Shown piece after piece: positions 28,727 to 33,396 of a stretch of DNA of 33,396 bases (position 1 is its first letter; each line of letters starts with the position of its first letter). This stretch comes from Acrasis kona (Eukaryota; Heterolobosea; Eutetramitea; Acrasida; Acrasidae). The DNA lies in contig JAOPGA020000837.1 in NCBI GenBank assembly GCA_026419775.2, positions 1 to 33,396 on the forward strand, given 5' to 3'. The notes below the pieces were generated by a model. That model made no database searches, had not been told where the DNA came from, and was given only the letters and a program-made list of their open reading frames with translations. The translations under genes and the position numbers were made by a program.

Positions 28727-29308
28727 ATGTACAGAGACGCTGGCTTCAAACCGGAGTTTTTCCTTGATCAGATCTACCAGCAAATCCCTCAAAGGTTTCC
28801 TCAGAGCGAAAGAACAGGTTTTGATCATCGCCCAATGCTCCCAAAAACAAAGACTGAGACGGAGCAGAAATATGAAGAACAAGATGGCAGAGCAATTGAG
28901 AAGAGGATGGCTGAAATTACAGCTCAAACTACTTCAGCCAATTCAACGTCTGCAGCATCAACTGCGACCACTCCAATGCCAGTGTTGACACCAGCCGCTA
29001 CTCCTTCTACATCAATCGCGCAGCCTGCTCCAGCAACATCTACTGTTCCAGAGCTGGCTCCAGCATCCTTGTCAACAACTGCTCCAGCGCCAGCACTTCA
29101 GTTACAGGTAGACCTGCATGCGCCTGTTTCACATAAGCAAAAGGCAGCTAAATCAGGCACCAAGAAGAAAGAGAAGAAGAGGGGAAGGCCAGCAAAAAAA
29201 AAGGTGTATAAAAGCGACGAAGATGATTATGAGGAGGAAGAGGAAGAGGAAGAAGATCGGCCAAAGAAAAAGAAAAAGTCATCTGCTTGTGAAGATGATG
29301 ATGAATAA
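28727..29308 (+). CDS. AT-hook protein with Ala/Pro-rich linker and acidic tail
   Basis: 193 aa from the ATG at 28727. The N-terminal ~60 residues (RDAGFKPEFFLDQIYQQI) look globular. They are followed by a Thr/Ala/Pro-rich linker, then KKRGRPAKKK (an AT-hook core that binds the minor groove of AT-rich DNA), then runs of Glu/Asp and Lys. A nuclear, chromatin-bound role is inferred. The 5' end is uncertain. A GTAAGT donor at 28665 can pair with acceptor 28706, giving a 5'-UTR intron. It can also pair with acceptor 28734, giving a two-exon start at ATG 28660 (192 aa, intron 70 nt). An upstream frame (YLHPEIALDLSSNRQKVE) also looks coding but joins only with a one-base shift. Confidence 0.55.
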   Translation: MYRDAGFKPEFFLDQIYQQIPQRFPQSERTGFDHRPMLPKTKTETEQKYEEQDGRAIEKRMAEITAQTTSANSTSAASTATTPMPVLTPAATPSTSIAQPAPATSTVPELAPASLSTTAPAPALQLQVDLHAPVSHKQKAAKSGTKKKEKKRGRPAKKKVYKSDEDDYEEEEEEEEDRPKKKKKSSACEDDDE

Positions 29309-29400
29309 ACAAACAGCGTTTGATCAACATAATTGTTTATACCAGAAAGGCCTTCATAAGTGTGAATAACCACCCTAACAAGAGCCCTTATCAATATTTA

Positions 29401-29480
29401 TAACCTCCACCTTTATGAATATTTATCATATCCACCCTTATGTTTATTTATTACCTCAATATTTATGAATATTTATTGAT
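29401..29480 (+). repeat. Three 25-26 bp tandem units
   Basis: Units start ACCTCCACCTTTATGAA, ATATCCACCCTTATGTT and ACCTCAATATTTATGAA, each ending TATTTAT. AAGAGCC near 29380 and GGCTCTT near 29513 form a weak outer inverted repeat, so this may be a small non-autonomous element. From 29309 to 29742 I see nothing else. Confidence 0.5.
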
Positions 29481-29742
29481 GTCCGGGGTACTTAGATATT
29501 CTTAAATATAAAGGCTCTTAAATATTCATAATTTTCTGCTAGGGCTTGTTGTATTGATAAGAAAATAGCTGCAGTTGAACTTCACTCATGAAAAGACCGC
29601 TTCTGCTGGACTATCAGGGGAATGCTCATGCACCTCTGTCGGTTGGTTGAAAAGTGCTTGCTGTACCTGTATTTTATATAATACTACATAGCTCAGCACC
29701 TTTTTTGGACACTAACCATAATAGAGGGAGGGATTAGATAAT

Positions 29743-30240
29743 GTGGAGCCACCACCTGAGCGTTGCCATTGGCAGAGATTCATCCCATATAATTCTGTGT
29801 CAAATGGGTTTGATCTAAAACCTAATGAGTTTGATGCCACAACACCAAACAATAGTAGTGGAGGTCCAATCAACATTGATAACGATACTCCATACAACTT
29901 CTACCGCCGCTTTTTAGATAATGAGGTTGTTGATCATTTTGTTGATAAAACTAACACTTATGAGGTGGAAAAAAATATTAAAGGAAGAGTGCATGTTGTG
30001 TCACGCTCATGCATTTTACTTTTTATTGGGGTTATCTTTGCAGCCAATCCCTGCTACAATGATTATTGGACAAAAAAAGCGCACTTGTTGTTTGGGAGTA
30101 GACTGATAAAATCAATTTGCACTCGCGAGTGGTTCAGAGCAACAAAACGAGCTTTCCATTGTGACATTGACTTTCTCATTGACAAAATCAATGAAAAGAA
30201 CAAAATGTATTGGCTGCCATTTATACAATGTGGTCAATAA
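29743..30240 (+). pseudogene. piggyBac transposase N-terminal fragment
   Basis: About 165 codons open to the stop at 30240, with no ATG. A TAG lies a few codons upstream, so the true start is missing. NDTPYNFYRRFLDNEVVDHF, VDKTNTY, IGVIFAANPCYNDYWTKKAH and CTREWFRATKRAFHCD follow the order of the N-terminal part of the piggyBac DDE domain. Full-length transposases are about 550 residues or more; everything after this segment, including most catalytic Asp residues, is absent. I did not find matching TIRs. It is a broken relic or a very short domesticated piece. Confidence 0.7.
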
Positions 30241-30877
30241 AACTTTGGTATTGTTCAAGGGTTGTTGGAGAGCTTGGCAACACGTTCGCGCAAACTCTCA
30301 AAAAATTGATGGTTTTGAACAGGAATAAGCACGTTTTTAATTAAATTATTTCTTTTTATTTTAGAGGTGACAGGTTATTTTCCTAGAGTAGTACTCCGCT
30401 GCCTTCTTTCTGTCATCAATTACTTTCTTTTTTATTTGCATACTTGAATATGTTGAACAAAACAAAATAGAAGCGGAATATTGTAATTGAAGTTTTGTTT
30501 GAATCTAAACGGAACAAAACCTAGCAAAACAAAACATAATTCCAGAACATATACTTTTGGTGGGAGCCCTAGTTCGTGTATGTCAGACCTACGAGGTTTC
30601 CAATGTTAAACGTACCAAAATATACTGTTTAAAAAGCATGATGGTCAAATCTTGGTAGTTTGGTGGCTTTGCATAAATAGTCTTAATCAATCAATGCTTG
30701 AAGCCTGCGTCCTCTAGAGCTGATTTGGTTCTCAATTTCAAATACGTCATGATTTGTTACACTCTGGATTAAACATTTTTGGATTTTCTTCATTCATCCT
30801 TTTTAAATTACAAAGGTGCTGCTGGTGATATCCATTCAGAATAAGATCGAAATGTTATTGATTGACAGGTGTCAAAA
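30241..30877. other. Intergenic with AACAAAAC runs, no gene seen
   Basis: No supported gene lies here. AACAAAAC-type motifs recur at about 30457-30537. ACAGGTTATTTTCCTAGAGT near 30369 resembles the sequence near 15352. ATTGACAG just before the next gene could be a splice acceptor of an upstream non-coding exon. Confidence 0.4.
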
Positions 30878-31840
30878 ATGTCTGAAGAACAAGATGAATT
30901 CCCAGTGAACGTGGTCGAACACAAAGATGACGACTATAATGACCAAGAGGAAAGTGATGACGATGATTATATAGAGCAAGATGACTTGAGGTCTGTAAAT
31001 AATATTCCGACGATTGAGAGGATACGTAGGTCAGCTCACAACAACAACAACAACAACCTACCACCACTTTCCCCAACAATTCCCACTGGCAGGTCAGAAA
31101 GTATTGGTAGCGCTTTCAATGCGAACAAAGGTGGGAAGATTGAAGCACCCGCTTCTAGTGGCATTGACATTGAGTCATTTGCGTCCAGGCAACATGGCAT
31201 CAATCGCTCAGGGGTACCTTCTTATAGCAGGGCCAACTCGGTTCCACCGAGAGGACCAAATATGAACGTCTCTTCAATGGCTCCTCACGAACAAGTGTCG
31301 AGAGTTTCTGGGCGCAGAGCGCGTAATCATGTTGTAATAGTACCGAGAGTACTAGATGCGCCACAGCTACCTGAACAAAATCAGGTTCAACCACCACAGC
31401 CACTAGTTCGACCACCCATTCAACCACCACAAGCACAATCTCAGCCACAATCAATAAGATCAAACCTTGTTGATATGGTTCAGGCTAACGCTAACAATCC
31501 CGCCAACTTACAAAATATGCGTCAACCTGGCGTCGTGAGAGTGGAAGAGATAGTGGCCATAACTAGAACGATTGTGGATCAGCTAAACTCGAACCAGCGT
31601 GCCCAAAATCGCCTGTTGAATATGATGGAGGAGCAACAGCGTGCCCAAAATCGCCTGTTGGATATGATGGAGGAGCAACAGCGTGCCCAAAATCGCCTGT
31701 TGGATATAATGGAAAACACCAGACAGGATATCAACAATAGTAGGCAGGATATCAACAATAGTAGGCAGGATATCAACAATAGTAGGCAGGACATATTACA
31801 ATTGATCGCTCTTGTACAGCAACTAAACAATCAGAGATGA
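30878..31840 (+). CDS. Acidic, Asn/Gln/Pro-rich protein ending in a repeated coiled coil
   Basis: 320 aa from the ATG at 30878. The layout is an acidic N-terminus (EESDDDDYIEQDD), an Asn run, a Pro/Gln-rich centre (about 165-200), then a C-terminal coiled coil. The coiled coil is built from three copies of QRAQNRLLxxMEEQ and three copies of RQDINNS. I recognise no domain. The near-perfect DNA repeats show recent unit duplication. An oligomerising scaffold or transposon-associated structural protein would fit, but neither can be shown. The neighbouring ORFs are transposase fragments. Confidence 0.6.
   Translation: MSEEQDEFPVNVVEHKDDDYNDQEESDDDDYIEQDDLRSVNNIPTIERIRRSAHNNNNNNLPPLSPTIPTGRSESIGSAFNANKGGKIEAPASSGIDIESFASRQHGINRSGVPSYSRANSVPPRGPNMNVSSMAPHEQVSRVSGRRARNHVVIVPRVLDAPQLPEQNQVQPPQPLVRPPIQPPQAQSQPQSIRSNLVDMVQANANNPANLQNMRQPGVVRVEEIVAITRTIVDQLNSNQRAQNRLLNMMEEQQRAQNRLLDMMEEQQRAQNRLLDIMENTRQDINNSRQDINNSRQDINNSRQDILQLIALVQQLNNQR
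31595..31720 (+). repeat. Three 42-bp tandem units coding a coiled coil
   Basis: Units at 31595, 31637 and 31679, each starting CAGCGTGCCCAAAATCGCCT and differing at a few bases. 42 bp is 14 codons (two heptads), so copy-number change keeps both frame and heptad phase. Confidence 0.9.
31721..31792 (+). repeat. Three 21-bp tandem units plus a partial copy
   Basis: AGRCAGGATATCAACAATAG units at 31721, 31742 and 31763, then a partial unit from 31784. 21 bp is seven codons, one heptad. Confidence 0.9.
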
Positions 31841-32208
31841 ATCCAAATTGTTTTTGTCCCGTCTATTAAAATCTCTTAACTTGTATTAACAAAATTATTG
31901 ACATTCGCTCTTAATGGTTCGAATTGTATTGTTTTGATGGATGGCCCGTTGCTTTGTCTAAATGTTTACTCCTCATTGCAAACTTTGCAATAGTGAAAAT
32001 AGTTTTTTCTGTTTGTTTCCTTGTTTTGTCCTTTTGACATCTCTTAATTTTCTTCACTTCAATACCTCGTTGTGACAAATTAAAGGCATCCGATAAAAAC
32101 AAGAACTAAATTCCTTTGTAAATTGAGATTGGGGTTCATGATTGAATTTAATTTGGATACGGTATCGTATTCGTAATCAGTCAATGTTGTGGTTCAGGTC
32201 AAAATTTA
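31841..32208. other. Intergenic, no gene supported
   Basis: A minus-strand stretch near 31970-32010 reads FHYCKVCNEE, like the start of a BED-type zinc finger, but the frame closes at once. It may be a relic; I do not call a gene. Confidence 0.3.
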
Positions 32209-32526
32209 TCAACTTGAAATCCAATTGTAATTGTTATTGTCGATCCTTGAAAAGCATGTCGGATTTTTGCCGACAACTAAAAGTGGGTTAGATTTGAGAG
32301 TTTGACCCTCTGGTCTACCAGGAGCAAGTGATTCTATTGTTCCGGCCTCATTATAGAGGTTGACATACTTTTTAACTGTTCGAACATCAACACCAAGTTT
32401 AGTGGAAATGTCTTTTAAACGAATCCTGCGTAGAAACATTCTAATTATTTGAACTTGTTTTGCATAGTCTAATTGTTTTCCATCAAGATATACTGTACCA
32501 AATCTATTCTCCGCTAGTTTGACCAT
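32209..32526 (-). pseudogene. Tc1/paired-type helix-turn-helix fragment
   Basis: 105 aa from the ATG at 32526. RIRLKDISTKLGVDVRTVKK followed by YVNLYNEAGTIESLAPGRPEG reads as a helix-turn-helix with the Gly-Arg-Pro linker seen in Tc1/mariner transposases and related paired domains. The second DNA-binding half and the DDE catalytic domain are missing; after GRP the frame runs into an unrelated tail (NNNYNWISS). It is most likely a transposase remnant. A small stand-alone DNA-binding protein is possible. Confidence 0.5.
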
Positions 32527-32604
32527 GTAAAATATCTTGGGAGAACAAAAGTCAACCAACAACTACTAATTGTAAATATAGAGATTTATTGTAAAAACAA
32601 CAAT

Positions 32605-32908
32605 CTATTGCTTTGGTTGTGTTAATTTGTTGAGCAAATCTAGCAATTCATTTAATTTCTCAGGACTGATATCTTGTGATAATTGTTGCACTGGTTTTTT
32701 ACCTTTGGTCCATTCTATTCTCCGACACAATATCTACTCTGTTATCACCATCAACAGCATTGTCTTGTAAATCCTTTAACGTAACTTTCAATGCCTCTAA
32801 ATGGGCTTGCGCTTTTTTTAGCTGCAAATTACGATACGCCAATGCCTCATCGTGCTTTTTAATGATCTCATTCATCAAATCAACTGTACACGTCATGTCA
32901 TTCAACAT
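32605..32908 (-). CDS. Small coiled-coil protein with a one-base shift
   Basis: The ATG at 32908 opens MLNDMTCTVDLMNEIIKKHD, a long amphipathic helix (ALAYRNLQLKKAQAHLEAL), and stops at 32699. The adjoining frame carries on as TKGKKPVQQLSQDISPEKLN and ends KLTQPKQ at 32605. Removing one base near 32710 joins them into about 100 aa. No homopolymer lies at the switch, so this is either a true mutation or a different kind of error. No family is recognised. Confidence 0.4.
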
Positions 32909-32940
32909 CTCCTCAGTCTTACATTAGACTTGTTGTAATT

Positions 32941-33030
32941 AATCACTTAATCTGATTATTTGGATTAATCGGATTAATCAGATTAATCTCTGGATTATGA
33001 TTATTTGGATTAATCTAGATTATGATTCTT
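32941..33030 (+). repeat. GGATTAATC simple array
   Basis: Repeated GGATTAATC, AGATTAATC and GGATTATGATTATT units with about 8-10 bp spacing. Each GATTAATC is nearly its own reverse complement, so the array is close to palindromic. Confidence 0.6.
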
Positions 33031-33059
33031 CTGAATAAAAATTTGTTGAATGAGTTCAG

Positions 33060-33396
33060 GGCGATATCCCTTCGTGTCAGCACAAACAGGCGCTACAAGA
33101 GAAACAGCTTCAAGTTTACCGCCAGGCACAGAACAAATCCATTAGAGAGGCCATGATTCTAAGGACGTCGGACATTGCGGATGTTGGTTTGAGAACATTA
33201 TTCTCACATATTACATCACACGTGGCAGCAATGCAGGAATTGGAAATTTCGTTGTCGGGTTTTGACAACAAGCCTCCAGGCGTGGTTAACGCTCTTTGTT
33301 CGATGAATAACTCGTTAAACACAGTGTCTGTGTACAGCTTTTTACTGGGTACTCATGGACAACAGGTAGCCGACAAGGAGTTCACTAAGAACGGTA
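33060..33396 (+). CDS. Partial unrecognised gene running off the right edge
   Basis: An open frame from an acceptor-like TTCAG at 33055-33059 to the window end, 112 codons. It begins GDIPSCQHKQALQEKQLQVY, a polar helix, then reads IADVGLRTLFSHITSHVAAM, LEISLSGFDNKPPGVVNALC and VYSFLLGTHGQQVADKEF. There is no ATG before an upstream in-frame TGA, so an earlier exon is likely. No domain is recognised. The minus-strand ORF in the same place is a shadow. Confidence 0.45.

Noticed and set aside
31970-32010. BED-type zinc finger coding fragment on the minus strand
   Set aside because: Only FHYCKVCNEE is visible before a stop; too little to support a gene or element.

Overview
The window is nuclear DNA from a compact, AT-rich eukaryote, not a bacterium or virus. 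I can assemble 17 GT-AG introns; 16 are 35-46 nt and one is 53 nt, often with a CTAAT-like branch site. Genes lie tens of bases apart on both strands, and several start or end head-to-head or tail-to-tail. The gene set (Dicer, LAS1, VID27-like, RhoGEF, Rho-like GTPase, F-box/LRR, RING) suggests a free-living unicellular protist, perhaps heterolobosean or amoebozoan. That placement is inference. TAA, TAG and TGA all serve as stops.

Left third (1-11.4 kb). Two minus-strand nuclear-type genes face a Dicer gene whose ATG is at 7957. Two transposable elements lie back to back in the space between them. The first (about 1014-4580) is a Mutator-like element with 131-133 bp terminal inverted repeats (TIRs), a DDE transposase and a SWIM zinc finger; its reading frame is broken twice. 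The second (4729-7939) is the most unusual item in the window. It has about 514/524 bp TIRs, 11-bp direct repeats inside each TIR, and a perfect 9-bp target-site duplication whose right copy ends 8 bp before the Dicer ATG. It carries three small genes and no recognisable transposase. Two of the genes look like divergent GIY-YIG nucleases. The Dicer keeps both RNase III catalytic sets and a dsRNA-binding domain, but its helicase has lost the Walker A and DECH residues.

Middle (11.4-16.4 kb). This part holds a small gene with an A-run frameshift, a gamma-glutamylcyclotransferase-like gene, a membrane-anchor ORF and a ~110-bp tandem repeat. It also holds a GC-rich, broken His-Me-finger (I-PpoI-like) endonuclease remnant, decayed coding sequence, and a gene broken at two A runs.

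Core (16.6-27.3 kb). This is a dense housekeeping and signalling block: RhoGEF (DH-PH), a 64-aa RING protein, a membrane protein, an F-box/LRR protein, a secreted Cys-rich protein, a Rho-like GTPase without the usual G3 glutamine, a four-helix membrane protein, LAS1 and a VID27-like protein. The RhoGEF and the GTPase could act in the same pathway, but nothing in the sequence proves it.

Right end (27.3-33.4 kb). This looks accessory: a decayed coiled-coil ORF, a GC-richer unknown gene opposite an AT-hook/acidic-tail gene, a piggyBac transposase fragment, a repeat-containing coiled-coil gene, a Tc1/paired-type helix-turn-helix fragment, a frameshifted coiled-coil ORF, a GGATTAATC array, and a gene running off the edge. 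Single-base frameshifts, some in A runs, and three N bases mean some breaks may be assembly errors.
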